From positions 418,664 through 476,919 of the forward strand of contig NZ_JQBM01000002.1 of NCBI RefSeq assembly GCF_001437355.1: a DNA stretch of 58,256 bases, read 5' to 3'. Shown in pieces: positions 6,886 to 16,084 of this stretch. The stretch's first letter is position 1, and every line of letters starts with the position of its first letter. The stretch is from Weissella viridescens. Lineage in GTDB: Bacteria > Bacillota > Bacilli > Lactobacillales > Lactobacillaceae. Under the pieces are notes generated by a model. It did no database searches. It was not told the DNA's origin and saw only the letters and a list, made by a program, of their open reading frames with translations. The position numbers and the translations under genes are program-made.

Positions 6886-7758
6886 ATGAAACGCAGTTGG
6901 ATTGTTGGAACGGCCCTTGTTGCCGTGGCCGCAGGTCTTTTGTCGTGGGGTTATGCAACCCGAGAGCAAAATAGTGGTGTGAACATCAATGCAGTTGGTT
7001 CCACTGCCCTACAGCCATTAGTTGAAGCCGCTGGTGAAGATTATGCAAATAACCATAAAGGTGTGTTTGTGAATGTTCAAGGTGGTGGAACGGGAACTGG
7101 GTTAGCTCAGGTACAAACTGGAGCCGTTGATTTAGGAAACTCTGATATGTTCGCTGAAGAAAAAAGCGGCATTGATGCCAAAAAGCTGGTTGACCATAAG
7201 GTCGCCGTTGTTGGGATTGCCCCAATGATTAATAAGCAGGCTGGTGTGGATAAATTAACTAAAGCACAATTAACAGGAATTTTTACAGGTAAAATTAAAA
7301 ACTGGCAGGAGGTTGGTGGGAAGAATCTACCAATCGTGATTGTCAATCGTGTTGAAGGTTCTGGAACACGTGCAACCTTTGAAAAGTGGGAGCTTGATGG
7401 CGCCACATCTGTGGATGCACAGGAACAAGATTCATCAGGAATGGCCCGTTCAGTTGTTTCATCTACGCCAGGTGCTGTTTCATATGCAGCCTTCGCCTAC
7501 CTAGATAAAACAATTACTGTGCCAACTTTGGACGGGGTTACGGCTGACAAGAAGAACGTGCAAGATGGTAGTTGGCCAATTTGGTCATACGAGCACATCT
7601 ATACAAAGGGTCAACCAAAGCCAGATGTGCAAGCCTTCCTGGATTCAATTATGACAAAGCATATTCAAAGCACTTTGGTACCACAACTTGGGTACATCTC
7701 AATTCATGATATGAAAATTCAACGTGATATGAATGGTCATATCACACCAGCTAAGTAA
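6886..7758 (+). CDS. pstS: Phosphate ABC transporter substrate-binding protein PstS
   Basis: This 290-residue extracellular protein captures orthophosphate and delivers it to PstC/PstA. The phosphate-binding loops are visible as VGSTALQPL, GGGTGTGLAQV and VNRVEGSGTRATFEKW. The N-terminus has a basic start (MKR) and a hydrophobic stretch at about 5-22, followed by SWGYATREQ. Unlike most Gram-positive PstS proteins there is no lipobox cysteine; I see no cysteine in the whole chain. It is therefore anchored by an uncleaved signal helix or released. The ribosome site TAGGAGG is strong. It heads the pst-phoU operon behind a Pho box. Confidence 0.95.
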   Translation: MKRSWIVGTALVAVAAGLLSWGYATREQNSGVNINAVGSTALQPLVEAAGEDYANNHKGVFVNVQGGGTGTGLAQVQTGAVDLGNSDMFAEEKSGIDAKKLVDHKVAVVGIAPMINKQAGVDKLTKAQLTGIFTGKIKNWQEVGGKNLPIVIVNRVEGSGTRATFEKWELDGATSVDAQEQDSSGMARSVVSSTPGAVSYAAFAYLDKTITVPTLDGVTADKKNVQDGSWPIWSYEHIYTKGQPKPDVQAFLDSIMTKHIQSTLVPQLGYISIHDMKIQRDMNGHITPAK

Positions 7759-7774
7759 AAAGGAGCACAGAAAC

Positions 7775-8692
7775 ATGGATGAAATCCGTGAGTCATTATT
7801 AAAGAAATCAAAGGCATCACGAAAAGATCAATTTGGACGTGTTATTTCATTTTCAGCACTAGCCTTAATCATCGTCGTCGTGATTTCAATTTTCTATTTT
7901 GTGGCATCGAAGGGGTTAGCAACGTTCTTTACGGATCACGTTAACCTATGGAGCTTTTTGACCGGTTCAGAATGGTCACCAAGCCAAGTTGATGCGCATG
8001 GTAAGCCAATGGTTGGGGCTGCCCCAATGATCGTTGGATCATTTTTGGTTACATTATTAGCAGCCTTGATTGCAACACCTTTTGCAATTGGAACGGCTGT
8101 CTTCATGACTGAAATCTCACCTAAACGTGGTGCTAAGATTTTGGGACCAGTTACGGAATTGTTGGTTGGAATTCCATCAGTTGTGTATGGATTTATTGGG
8201 TTGTCAGTCATTGTGCCATTTATGCGAGCTGTCTTTGGCGGATCAGGATTTGGAATTTTATCAGGGGCCATGGTGCTCTTTGTTATGATCCTACCAACTG
8301 TAACGTCAATGACTGTTGATACATTACGCGCTGTGCCACGTCACTATCGTGAATCAGCTTTGGCCCTTGGTGCCACGCGTTGGCAAATGATTTATAAGGT
8401 GATTTTGCGTGGTGCAACACCTGGAATCTTGACGGCATCCGTCTTTGGAATGGCGCGTGCTTTCGGTGAAGCCTTAGCCGTACAAATGGTTATTGGAAAT
8501 GCGGCGTTGATGCCACATAACTTAACATCTCCAGCTTCAACCCTTACATCAGTTTTGACGCAAGGTATTGGAAACACGGTTATGGGATCAATCGAAAATA
8601 ATGCGCTTTGGAGTTTAGCGCTCATCCTATTGTTGATGTCACTTGTCTTTAATTTGGCAATTCGTGCAATTGCTAAGAAGGGAGCCATGTAA
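7775..8692 (+). CDS. pstC: Phosphate ABC transporter permease PstC
   Basis: This 305-residue inner-membrane permease forms the phosphate channel with PstA. It has about six membrane segments, the first at about residues 22-42. The EAA-like coupling loop for the ATPase is the region ESALALGATRWQMIYKVIL, around residue 200. The start at 7775 is chosen because AAGGAG lies 8 bases upstream; an in-frame start at 7733 would lie inside pstS. It ends 2 bases before pstA. Confidence 0.95.
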   Translation: MDEIRESLLKKSKASRKDQFGRVISFSALALIIVVVISIFYFVASKGLATFFTDHVNLWSFLTGSEWSPSQVDAHGKPMVGAAPMIVGSFLVTLLAALIATPFAIGTAVFMTEISPKRGAKILGPVTELLVGIPSVVYGFIGLSVIVPFMRAVFGGSGFGILSGAMVLFVMILPTVTSMTVDTLRAVPRHYRESALALGATRWQMIYKVILRGATPGILTASVFGMARAFGEALAVQMVIGNAALMPHNLTSPASTLTSVLTQGIGNTVMGSIENNALWSLALILLLMSLVFNLAIRAIAKKGAM

Positions 8693-8694
8693 TT

Positions 8695-9585
8695 ATGAAT
8701 GCGAAAACAGTTGATAAGATTGCAACGGCTGTCCTTTATGCGATTGCTGGAATTGTCATTTTGATTCTTGCCGCTCTGCTCGGCTATATCTTAATTCAAG
8801 GGGTGCCACATTTGTCTTGGCACTTCCTGACTGCACCTGCTTCAGCCTTTACAGCTGGGGGAGGAATTGGAATTCAATTATTTAATTCCCTTTATCTACT
8901 ATTAATTACGATGTTGCTTTCATTCCCGATTGCACTTGGGGCTGGAATTTATTTGAATGAATACGCCAACCCTAAGAGTAAGATTACAGGGATTGTGCGT
9001 ATGACAATCGAGATTTTGTCATCATTGCCATCTGTTGTGGTTGGTTTGTTTGGTTTCTTGTTGTTCGTTGTGCAATTCAAACTTGGTTTTTCAATTTTGT
9101 CAGGAGCCATTGCATTGACTTTCTTCAACTTGCCACTTTTGACACGTTCAATTGAAGATGCCTTGGCAACTGTACCAAACTTACAACGTGAAGCAGGGGC
9201 TGCTCTGGGGCTGTCACGTTGGGAAACTGTAGGACACATTATTTTACCTGCAGCTTTGCCTTCAATTGTTACTGGGGTAGTCTTATCAGCTGGACGTGTG
9301 TTCGGTGAAGCTGCGGCTTTGATCTATACGGCCGGACAATCAGCGCCAGCACTTAACTTTGGTGATTGGAACCCATTTAATGTTTCAAGTCCTTTGAACA
9401 TCATGCGTCCTGCCGAAACTTTGGCAGTGCACATTTGGAAAATCAATTCAGAAGGGATTATGCCGGATGCTGCTGCTGTATCAGCCGGGGCATCAGCTGT
9501 TTTGATTATTGTGGTCTTACTCTTTAACTTCTTAGCACGTTACTTGAGTAGCTATTTGTACAAGCGCTTGACTTCAACGAAATAA
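8695..9585 (+). CDS. pstA: Phosphate ABC transporter permease PstA
   Basis: This 296-residue permease is the partner of PstC. It has six predicted membrane segments, a long extracellular loop after the first, and the coupling sequence EAGAALGLSRWETVGHIIL near residue 165. The family block IEILSSLPSVVVGLFGFLL is present. The ribosome site overlaps the end of pstC (AAGGGAG before ATGTAATTATG), consistent with coupled translation at equal stoichiometry. pstB follows after 14 bases. Confidence 0.95.
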   Translation: MNAKTVDKIATAVLYAIAGIVILILAALLGYILIQGVPHLSWHFLTAPASAFTAGGGIGIQLFNSLYLLLITMLLSFPIALGAGIYLNEYANPKSKITGIVRMTIEILSSLPSVVVGLFGFLLFVVQFKLGFSILSGAIALTFFNLPLLTRSIEDALATVPNLQREAGAALGLSRWETVGHIILPAALPSIVTGVVLSAGRVFGEAAALIYTAGQSAPALNFGDWNPFNVSSPLNIMRPAETLAVHIWKINSEGIMPDAAAVSAGASAVLIIVVLLFNFLARYLSSYLYKRLTSTK

Positions 9586-9599
9586 GGAAGGAACCTAGC

Positions 9600-10427
9600 A
9601 TGACAGAGAATAATGTGTCAGGTCTAAATTTTGATGCCGAGCAACCAACTCGCAACATTTATAAAATGGGGGACAATCAAGAAATTGCCCTTTCGACCGA
9701 AGATTTAAAAGTATATTACGGTGATAAATTAGCTTTGCAAGATGCTGATTTACAATTTGAACGCTTTAAGATTACCTCATTAATTGGAGCATCTGGTTCT
9801 GGTAAGTCAACGTTCTTGCGTTCATTAAACCGAATGAACGATGGTGTTGCCAATGTTGAAGGTAACATTATGTATCGTGGCCTTGATATTAATTCAAAAG
9901 ATATTGACGTTTATGAAATGCGTAAGCACATCGGAATGGTATTCCAACGTCCAAATCCATTTGCGAAATCAGTTCGCGAGAATATTACGTTTGCTTTGAA
10001 GCAACACGGTATCCGTGATAAAGATGTTTTGGATGAACGAGTTGAAACATCTCTACGTCAAGCTGCCTTATGGGATGAAGTTAAAGATGACCTTGATAAG
10101 TCAGCCTTGGCTTTGTCAGGTGGACAAGCACAGCGTCTGGTCATTGCGCGCGCGATTGCGATGCAACCAGACATTCTATTGTTGGATGAACCAGCATCTG
10201 CTTTGGATCCGATTTCTTCAGCTAAGGTTGAAGATACCTTGTTGGAATTAAAGGATAAGTACACAATTATTATTGTGACGCACAACATGCAACAAGCGGC
10301 ACGTATTTCTGATTACACAGCGTTCTTCCACCTTGGAAAAGTTGTTGAATATGATGAAACACGTAAAATCTTTACGCGTCCTAAAGTGCAGTTAACGATT
10401 GATTACGTTAACGGTAACTTCGGCTAG
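9600..10427 (+). CDS. pstB: Phosphate ABC transporter ATPase PstB, first copy
   Basis: This 275-residue cytoplasmic ATPase powers phosphate import. It shows Walker [10 protein letters not shown], the Q-loop [12 protein letters not shown], signature LSGGQAQR, Walker [10 protein letters not shown] and the switch histidine in VTHNMQQA. It has an N-terminal extension of about 30 residues compared with the second copy, rich in acidic and amide residues. The signature has alanine where the second copy has the more usual glutamine (LSGGQQQR). Both copies look intact, so the pump may run as a heterodimer; that is inference. Confidence 0.95.
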   Translation: MTENNVSGLNFDAEQPTRNIYKMGDNQEIALSTEDLKVYYGDKLALQDADLQFERFKITSLIGASGSGKSTFLRSLNRMNDGVANVEGNIMYRGLDINSKDIDVYEMRKHIGMVFQRPNPFAKSVRENITFALKQHGIRDKDVLDERVETSLRQAALWDEVKDDLDKSALALSGGQAQRLVIARAIAMQPDILLLDEPASALDPISSAKVEDTLLELKDKYTIIIVTHNMQQAARISDYTAFFHLGKVVEYDETRKIFTRPKVQLTIDYVNGNFG

Positions 10428-10438
10428 GGGTAATAAAC

Positions 10439-11197
10439 ATGACAGATAAGATTTTAACTACAGAAAATGTTCATCTCTACTACGGAGAAAAAGAAGCATT
10501 GCACGGCATTAACTTGGACTATGACCAATATGGGATTACGGCGTTAATTGGACCTTCTGGTTCAGGTAAGTCGACTTACCTACGGGCTTTGAATCGGATG
10601 CATGATTTACAAGACAATGTAACTGTTAATGGAACATTTATGTTTAAGGGACATGATATCTATGCACCTGATACAGATACAGTGGCGCTTCGTAAAGACA
10701 TTGGCATGGTTTTTCAACAGCCTAATCCTTTTCCTTTTTCTATCTATGATAATGTTGCCTTTGGGCTTCGTATTTCAGGTGAAAACAACAAAGCAGTGAT
10801 TGACGAGAAGGTTGAAACATCATTAAAGCAAGCAGCTGTTTGGGATGAAGTCAAAGATACATTGCACAAGTCTGCTTTGTCACTTTCTGGTGGACAACAA
10901 CAGCGTGTGTCAATTGCCCGTGCTTTGGCAACCGCACCTGAAATCTTGCTTTTGGACGAACCAACCGCTGCTTTGGATCCTGTGTCATCACACAAGGTTG
11001 AAAATACGTTGATGACGCTTCGTGATCAATACACGATGATCATCGTGACTCACTCAATGTCACAGGCATCACGTATTTCAGATCGTACAGCATTCTTTAT
11101 GAGTGGCGATTTGATTGAAGTTGATTCAACCAAGCAGATGTTCTTAAATCCATCGGAAGAAAAAACTCAAGATTATATTTCAGGACGCTTTGGATAA
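10439..11197 (+). CDS. pstB: Phosphate ABC transporter ATPase PstB, second copy
   Basis: This 252-residue ATPase has Walker [11 protein letters not shown]-loop [12 protein letters not shown], signature LSGGQQQR, Walker [10 protein letters not shown] and H-loop VTHSMSQA, all intact. Its length is the family standard. It is clearly paralogous to the gene just upstream, sharing phrases such as [16 protein letters not shown]. Tandem pstB genes are common in Lactobacillales and Streptococcus. The ribosome site GGGGTAATAA is modest. An additional promoter-like TATAAT lies 18 bases after its stop, before phoU. Confidence 0.95.
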   Translation: MTDKILTTENVHLYYGEKEALHGINLDYDQYGITALIGPSGSGKSTYLRALNRMHDLQDNVTVNGTFMFKGHDIYAPDTDTVALRKDIGMVFQQPNPFPFSIYDNVAFGLRISGENNKAVIDEKVETSLKQAAVWDEVKDTLHKSALSLSGGQQQRVSIARALATAPEILLLDEPTAALDPVSSHKVENTLMTLRDQYTMIIVTHSMSQASRISDRTAFFMSGDLIEVDSTKQMFLNPSEEKTQDYISGRFG

Positions 11198-11215
11198 ACG
11201 CGATGTGAACTGTTG

Positions 11216-11221
11216 TATAAT
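11216..11221 (+). promoter_or_regulatory. Possible internal -10 element before phoU
   Basis: A perfect TATAAT lies in the 53-base gap between pstB and phoU, with only a weak TTGGAT 20 bases upstream as a -35. It could give phoU some phosphate-independent expression. Confidence 0.35.
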
Positions 11222-11253
11222 AGATTTAGTAAACCAGAAAGAGGTGATATGTG

Positions 11254-11928
11254 ATGCGTCGAATGTTTGATGAAGAACTTGCTGATTTAGATATGTCTTT
11301 TAAAGAGATGGGGCTTTTGGTCTCAGAGACTCTTGAAAAGTCTGTTAAAGCTTTTTTGAATCATGATCGTGAAGCCGCGCAAGAAATCATTGATGGTGAT
11401 AAAGCCATTAATGAACGTGAAATTGCGATTGAAAAGAAAAGTTTTGAAATGATTGCTTTGTACCAACCCGTGACAACTGATTTGCGTGAAATTGTAACGA
11501 TTTTGAAGGCAGTGTCAGTTTTGGAACGTATTGGTGATAATGCACGAAACATTGCAATTTCAACAATTCACATGAAGGGGAACAAGCGTGTTCCAGCCAT
11601 TGAAGAATTAATTGGTCGTGAAGGAACGGAAGTTGCTAAGATGGTTCGTGAAGTATTGGATTACTACGTTAACAATGATGTCAGCGGAACTGAGAAAATT
11701 TCAGCAGAAGCCCAACAAGTTAGCAAGGATACCAATGAAATTCGGACACAATCAATTAAAGCCATGGAAGATGATTCTGAAATCGTCGAAACGGCTACTG
11801 ACTACATTGTGGTGGGAGGATATCTCAAGCGTACAGCAGACTACGTGAGTGATATCGCCGAATGGATTATCTACAAGCGTACAGGTAAGATTGTTGAATT
11901 GAACCCAGGTACGTCTTCATATCTATAA
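11254..11928 (+). CDS. phoU: Phosphate signalling protein PhoU
   Basis: This 224-residue cytoplasmic protein has two three-helix PhoU bundles, each with an E/DxxxD-type metal-binding motif region (ALYQPVTTDLREIVTILK, and RTADYVSDIAEWI near the end). PhoU links Pst transport to the PhoR kinase and dampens the Pho response and uptake. I chose ATG at 11254, which is 7 bases from GAGGTG; a GTG directly before it (11251) is possible. It ends the operon at a terminator. No PhoP/PhoR pair is in the window. Confidence 0.93.
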   Translation: MRRMFDEELADLDMSFKEMGLLVSETLEKSVKAFLNHDREAAQEIIDGDKAINEREIAIEKKSFEMIALYQPVTTDLREIVTILKAVSVLERIGDNARNIAISTIHMKGNKRVPAIEELIGREGTEVAKMVREVLDYYVNNDVSGTEKISAEAQQVSKDTNEIRTQSIKAMEDDSEIVETATDYIVVGGYLKRTADYVSDIAEWIIYKRTGKIVELNPGTSSYL

Positions 11929-11936
11929 TGTTATAA

Positions 11937-11970
11937 TAAAAACACTTGGCGTTTAGCTAAGTGTTTTTAT
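11937..11970 (+). terminator. Rho-independent terminator of the pst operon
   Basis: The arms AAAAACACTT and AAGTGTTTTT, extended by GGC/GCT, enclose a short loop and run into T-rich sequence. Confidence 0.88.
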
Positions 11971-11991
11971 TTTGGGAAAGGGGGGGTGCTA

Positions 11992-12801
11992 ATGCCAGTT
12001 GTTACAAAAGTCACGCAACAAAAACGGCCAGGCCGCTATAATATTTATCTTGATGACGAGTTTGCCATCGCAGTTGATGAGAACATCTTGATTCGATTTG
12101 ATCTCTTTAAAGGTACCGAAGTTTCAGATACCATGCTGGCCGAAGTTCAAGCAGCGGAATATGAACAAAAAGCTTATGCGACAGGTTTGTTATATGCGAC
12201 TGGGCAATTACGGTCACGTTATCAAGTCTATTTAAAACTCCGTGAAAAGGAATTCCCAATTGATGTTATTAATCATGCTTTAGATCGTTTAGAAAAGGCA
12301 CATGTCTTGGATGACCGACAGTTTGCTAGTACTTATTTGGCAAGTGCGAGTCATAGTGGTAAGTTGGGCCGTAAAGGCGCCCTACAAAAGTTAAAAGAGT
12401 GGGGAATATCGGATGATATTGTTCAAGATGTCGCCGATGAATATGACGATAGAGATGAATTAGAACATTTAGATGAGCTAGTTGCGAAACTGATGCATAA
12501 GTATCAACGACAAGCTCATCGAATGGCGGAACAAAAGGTCATGCAAAATCTTTTGCAAAAAGGTTTTGCCAGTCGTAACATTCAACAAGCGTTACACCAT
12601 TATGTTTTAGAAAATGACACAGCTGATGAACCAGACCAGGAATGGGAGAATTTAAATCGTGACGGTGAAAAAGCCTTCCAGCGCTACCATCAGTACACTG
12701 GTTGGGATTTGGAACGACGCGTCAAGGGATACTTAGCGCGACGTGGTTACACCTTTGATTTAATCAATCGTTTTGTTGATGACTATCAAAAAAATATTTA
12801 A
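11992..12801 (+). CDS. recX: Recombination regulator RecX
   Basis: This 269-residue cytoplasmic protein modulates RecA filaments. The family's three-helix repeats are visible, for example GQLRSRYQVYLKLREKEFP with ALDRLEKAHVLDDRQFA, and again AEQKVMQNLLQKGFASRNI and WDLERRVKGYLARRGYTF. The N-terminal strand MPVVTKVTQQ is typical of Firmicute RecX. I chose ATG 11992 over GTG 11986 because the run of G (AAGGGGGG) is then 5-8 bases away. Length is within the 260-280 usual in lactobacilli. Confidence 0.93.
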   Translation: MPVVTKVTQQKRPGRYNIYLDDEFAIAVDENILIRFDLFKGTEVSDTMLAEVQAAEYEQKAYATGLLYATGQLRSRYQVYLKLREKEFPIDVINHALDRLEKAHVLDDRQFASTYLASASHSGKLGRKGALQKLKEWGISDDIVQDVADEYDDRDELEHLDELVAKLMHKYQRQAHRMAEQKVMQNLLQKGFASRNIQQALHHYVLENDTADEPDQEWENLNRDGEKAFQRYHQYTGWDLERRVKGYLARRGYTFDLINRFVDDYQKNI

Positions 12802-12877
12802 GGATTTTGTCTAATCTCATGGTGGACCGTGGTACAATATAATAGGAATTAGGTGAGAGACTGTGAGGGCTTGAAGC

Positions 12878-13423
12878 ATGAAAGATGGTCGGTTGCCTCG
12901 TGAAGGGGAATTCATAACGATCAAAAGTTACAAGCATGATGGCAGCTTACACCGAACTTGGCGTGACACGATGGTGTTAAAAACAAGTGAAAACGAATTG
13001 ATTGGTTTAAATGATCACACGGTTGTGATCGAAGATGATGGGCGCCGCTGGGTAACCCGCGAACCTGCAATTGTGTATTTTCACAAAAAATATTGGTTTA
13101 ATATTGTCGCGATGTTACGCGAAAACGGTGTGTCCTATTATTGCAATTTGGCATCGCCATTTGTTTTAGATAAAGAAGCATTGAAGTATATTGATTATGA
13201 CCTCGATGTCAAAGTCTTTCCAGACGGTGAACGCCGCCTGTTAGATACAGATGAATATGAACAACACCGTGCAAAATGGCATTATTCGGCAGAAACGGAT
13301 TTTGTTTTAAAAGAGCATGTCAAAGTGTTAGTTGATTGGATTCAAAATGAACGAGGACCCTTTTCAAGAGCCTATGTGGACTTATGGTACCGACGCTATT
13401 TGGAAATAAGACGGCGTAACTAA
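12878..13423 (+). CDS. ntdP: Nucleoside tri/diphosphate phosphatase, DUF402 (NtdP/YgaC)
   Basis: This 181-residue cytoplasmic protein belongs to the DUF402 family, of which the staphylococcal member hydrolyses nucleoside tri- and diphosphates. Typical blocks are [46 protein letters not shown] and [15 protein letters not shown], which carry the metal-binding aspartates. It is adjacent to recX, a linkage common in lactobacilli. A TATAAT lies at 12838-12843, giving the gene its own possible promoter. A terminator follows it. Confidence 0.92.
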   Translation: MKDGRLPREGEFITIKSYKHDGSLHRTWRDTMVLKTSENELIGLNDHTVVIEDDGRRWVTREPAIVYFHKKYWFNIVAMLRENGVSYYCNLASPFVLDKEALKYIDYDLDVKVFPDGERRLLDTDEYEQHRAKWHYSAETDFVLKEHVKVLVDWIQNERGPFSRAYVDLWYRRYLEIRRRN

Positions 13424-13431
13424 TCGTTATG

Positions 13432-13460
13432 AAAAATGTGGTGATGAGCCACATTTTTTA
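13432..13460 (+). terminator. Rho-independent terminator
   Basis: The arms AAAAATGTGG and CCACATTTTT enclose TGATGAG and are followed by T residues; it ends the recX-ntdP unit. Confidence 0.87.
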
Positions 13461-13528
13461 TTTTGCTATCTTGTTGCGGTTATGGTTAACTATTTATATA
13501 AAGTTGTTCAAATTTGGAGGGTCTGATT

Positions 13529-14116
13529 ATGCGGAAATTCATTGTTGCGTTAGTTGCTATCCTTGCCATGATTGGTGTGGGTGTTTTCAGTTATCAATAT
13601 GTTCAGAATAAAAATTATGATGAAACCATTAAAGCTGCCCAAAAAGCTGTAAAAGCACAAGATTGGCGAAAAGCAGAGACTGATTATAAACAAGCCCAAT
13701 CAATCAAAATGACTCCAGAAACGCGGACGGCAGAAACGCAATTAAGTCATGCGATTAAGGCCCAAGATGCGGTCGATGATGAAAATTGGCATTTAGCGCA
13801 ATCACAATATCGTACTGCTTTAGAAGTTGACGATGGTTTGACTAACATCAATTCTGCTATACAAGAAGCCCTGAATGAGGTTAACCGTAAAAATGAGGCC
13901 GCCGAGAAGGCGAGCCAAGCATCGGCAGCTCAAGCTTCAGCTGCCTCAGCTGCCTCAGAAAGTGCAGCTCGCGAAAGTTATGCAGCTCAAGATCGGGCTG
14001 AATCAATGGCTAAAAAGCAAGCCAGTGAGGCAGCTGCAAAGGCGAAGGCACATTCAAAGTCACACACAGATACGAAAACGAGCCATACCAGTTCAACAAG
14101 TCATTCAGACCACTAA
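13529..14116 (+). CDS. Membrane-anchored protein with TPR-like repeats and Ala/Ser- and His-rich tail
   Basis: This 195-residue protein is of unknown function. It has an N-terminal signal anchor (about 4-23). Two TPR-like helical pairs follow: AQKAVKAQDWRKAETDYKQA (about 37-56) and a second near 80-105 (DDENWHLAQSQYRTALEV). Then comes a coiled, Ala/Ser/Glu-rich segment (about 125-170), and finally a Ser/Thr/Lys tail with five spaced histidines. The bulk should be outside the membrane. I took the ATG with GGAGGG 8 bases upstream rather than an in-frame TTG at 13514. It is flanked by terminators, so monocistronic. Low-complexity composition makes homology assignment unreliable; a cell-envelope scaffold role is a guess. 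Confidence 0.75.
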   Translation: MRKFIVALVAILAMIGVGVFSYQYVQNKNYDETIKAAQKAVKAQDWRKAETDYKQAQSIKMTPETRTAETQLSHAIKAQDAVDDENWHLAQSQYRTALEVDDGLTNINSAIQEALNEVNRKNEAAEKASQASAAQASAASAASESAARESYAAQDRAESMAKKQASEAAAKAKAHSKSHTDTKTSHTSSTSHSDH

Positions 14117-14139
14117 TTTAAGTAAATAAATGTCCAATT

Positions 14140-14172
14140 AAAGCCGAGGTTGTTGAACCAAGGCTTTTTTTT
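14140..14172 (+). terminator. Rho-independent terminator
   Basis: The arms AAAGCCGAGGTT and AACCAAGGCTTT pair with a central GA/AA mismatch, followed by a T-run. Confidence 0.82.
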
Positions 14173-14237
14173 CGGTATACTAAATTATTAAGTTATTTAA
14201 GAAATGATAAATAAGGTAAAGATTAAGGGTATAAACT

Positions 14238-15809
14238 ATGGCATCTTTTGAAGAAGAATTAAAAAATCGCCGGACGTTCGCCATTATTTCTCACCCCGAC
14301 GCAGGTAAGACAACGATTACTGAGCAAATGCTTTTGCTTGGTGGGGTTGTTCGCGAAGCGGGAACGGTCAAAGGCCGTAAGGGAAATTTTGCAAAGTCTG
14401 ACTGGATGGAAATTGAACAAAAACGTGGTATTTCGGTGACGTCATCGGTATTGCAATTTGATTTTCAAGGTAAGCGCATTAACATTCTGGACACACCAGG
14501 ACACGAAGATTTCTCAGAAGATACCTATCGTACATTGATGGCCGTCGACTCAGTTATCATGGTAATTGACTCTGCTAAAGGAATTGAGCCACAGACGAAG
14601 AAGTTATTTGAAATTGTTAAAGAACGTCATATTCCAATTTTTACGTTCTTCAATAAGTTGGACCGTGATGGGCGACCACCACTCGATTTGGTTGATGAAT
14701 TGGAATCAACATTGGGAATTGACGCTTATCCAATGAACTGGCCAATCGGTTCAGGTCAAATTCTATCTGGGTTATTTGATATGTATCATAACCGCGTGGA
14801 GGTCTATCATCCCGAAGAAGGTGAAGAACGTTTCTTACCTTTGAATGCGGAAGGAACGGACTTAGCCACTGAAAATAAAATTCAACTTGCGCCAGCATGG
14901 GATGAAACCCAAGAAGAAGTTGAGATGTTAAAGGATGCTGGGAATACTTTTGATGAAAACAAAGTATTGAAGGGTGAATTAACCCCAGTATTCTTTGGGT
15001 CTGCCTTGACGAATTTTGGGGTGGAGACATTTTTGGAGACATACATGCAGTATGCACCAGCGCCTTCAAGTAAGAAGACTGTTGATGATAAAGAAGTTGA
15101 ACCGGATAATCCACAATTCTCTGGTTTCGTCTTTAAAATTCAAGCGAATATGAATCCAAATCACCGTGATCGTATTGCTTTCGTACGATGTGTATCAGGA
15201 GAATTCCAACGTGGTATGGATGTCACTTTAGCCCGTACCGGGAAAAAGTTACGCCTTTCAAATGTGACTGAATTTATGGCTGATTCACGTGAAAATGTCG
15301 ATACAGCTGTACCGGGTGATATTATTGGATTGTATGATACTGGGAATTTCCAAATTGGCGATACGATTTACGCAGGTAAGAAGAAGGTTGAATTTGAAGA
15401 ATTGCCTACCTTCACTCCTGAATTATTTATGCATGTACATGCTAAGAATGTGTTGAAGCAAAAGTCATTCCACAAGGGAGTCACGCAACTGGTGCAAGAA
15501 GGAACTATCCAAATGTATACAGCTTGGGATTCAGGTGACTACATTTTGGGTGCTGTTGGTTCTTTGCAGTTTGAAGTGTTCCAATTCCGAATGGAAAATG
15601 AATACAATACTGAAGTTGTACTAGAACCAATGGGTTCAAAGATTGCCCGTTGGATTAATCCGGAACAACTTGATCCTAAAATGGCTTCATCACGAAACTT
15701 GTTGGTGCGTGACCGAAATGAACAACCAGTCTTTCTTTTTGAAAACCAATTTGCGGAACGCTGGTTTAAGGATAAGTATCCTGATGTAGAATTGGAGGCG
15801 AAGCTCTAA
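14238..15809 (+). CDS. prfC: Peptide chain release factor 3 (RF3)
   Basis: This 523-residue translational GTPase removes RF1/RF2 from the ribosome after peptide release. The G motifs are clear: SHPDAGKTT (G1), the RGISVTSS switch (G2), DTPGHEDF (G3), FNKLDRD (G4) and a G5 serine near GSALTNF. Domain II and a C-terminal domain follow, with [19 protein letters not shown] typical of RF3. Length matches E. coli RF3 (529). The stop codon overlaps the next ATG (TAATG), so a small membrane protein is translationally coupled to it. Confidence 0.96.
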   Translation: MASFEEELKNRRTFAIISHPDAGKTTITEQMLLLGGVVREAGTVKGRKGNFAKSDWMEIEQKRGISVTSSVLQFDFQGKRINILDTPGHEDFSEDTYRTLMAVDSVIMVIDSAKGIEPQTKKLFEIVKERHIPIFTFFNKLDRDGRPPLDLVDELESTLGIDAYPMNWPIGSGQILSGLFDMYHNRVEVYHPEEGEERFLPLNAEGTDLATENKIQLAPAWDETQEEVEMLKDAGNTFDENKVLKGELTPVFFGSALTNFGVETFLETYMQYAPAPSSKKTVDDKEVEPDNPQFSGFVFKIQANMNPNHRDRIAFVRCVSGEFQRGMDVTLARTGKKLRLSNVTEFMADSRENVDTAVPGDIIGLYDTGNFQIGDTIYAGKKKVEFEELPTFTPELFMHVHAKNVLKQKSFHKGVTQLVQEGTIQMYTAWDSGDYILGAVGSLQFEVFQFRMENEYNTEVVLEPMGSKIARWINPEQLDPKMASSRNLLVRDRNEQPVFLFENQFAERWFKDKYPDVELEAKL

Positions 15810-16000
15810 TGATTTCGCCCGCCGTTCTTTCAGCAGTTGAAATCTTTGCTGCTATCATGATTTTGCCAACCATCATTTATTTTTTGGGACATCATTTCAC
15901 ACGTCCTTTTCCAAAAGTCTTTAATGCCTTACACCTGATGTTTGGCGGTTATATGGCTTCAGTATTCACCGCAGCGCTGGTCGTTTTGGTGATTAGCTAA
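15809..16000 (+). CDS. Small membrane protein, 63 aa, coupled to prfC
   Basis: I do not recognise this 63-residue protein. It has two hydrophobic segments, about 7-25 and 40-62, separated by a short basic loop containing HHFTRPFPK. It could be a hairpin membrane protein with the loop inside. Its ATG overlaps the prfC stop by one base, and the ribosome site is GGAGG inside the end of prfC (15793-15797), about 11 bases away. A terminator follows directly. The tight arrangement makes real expression likely; the function is open. Confidence 0.7.
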   Translation: MISPAVLSAVEIFAAIMILPTIIYFLGHHFTRPFPKVFNALHLMFGGYMASVFTAALVVLVIS

Positions 16001-16035
16001 AAACTCGGGTGCAAGCTTGCTTGCCCCGTTTTTTT
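16001..16035 (+). terminator. Rho-independent terminator
   Basis: CGGG and GCAAGC pair with GCTTGC and CCCG with a single bulge, followed by seven or more T residues. Confidence 0.85.
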
Positions 16036-16084
16036 GTCTGTATATCAATGTTAGAATAGAGCACACAACCTAAAGGAGATGATT

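Noticed and set aside
13875..14129. Alternative + strand frame within the Ala/Ser-rich gene
   Set aside because: Shadow of a repetitive coding region; no ribosome site of its own.
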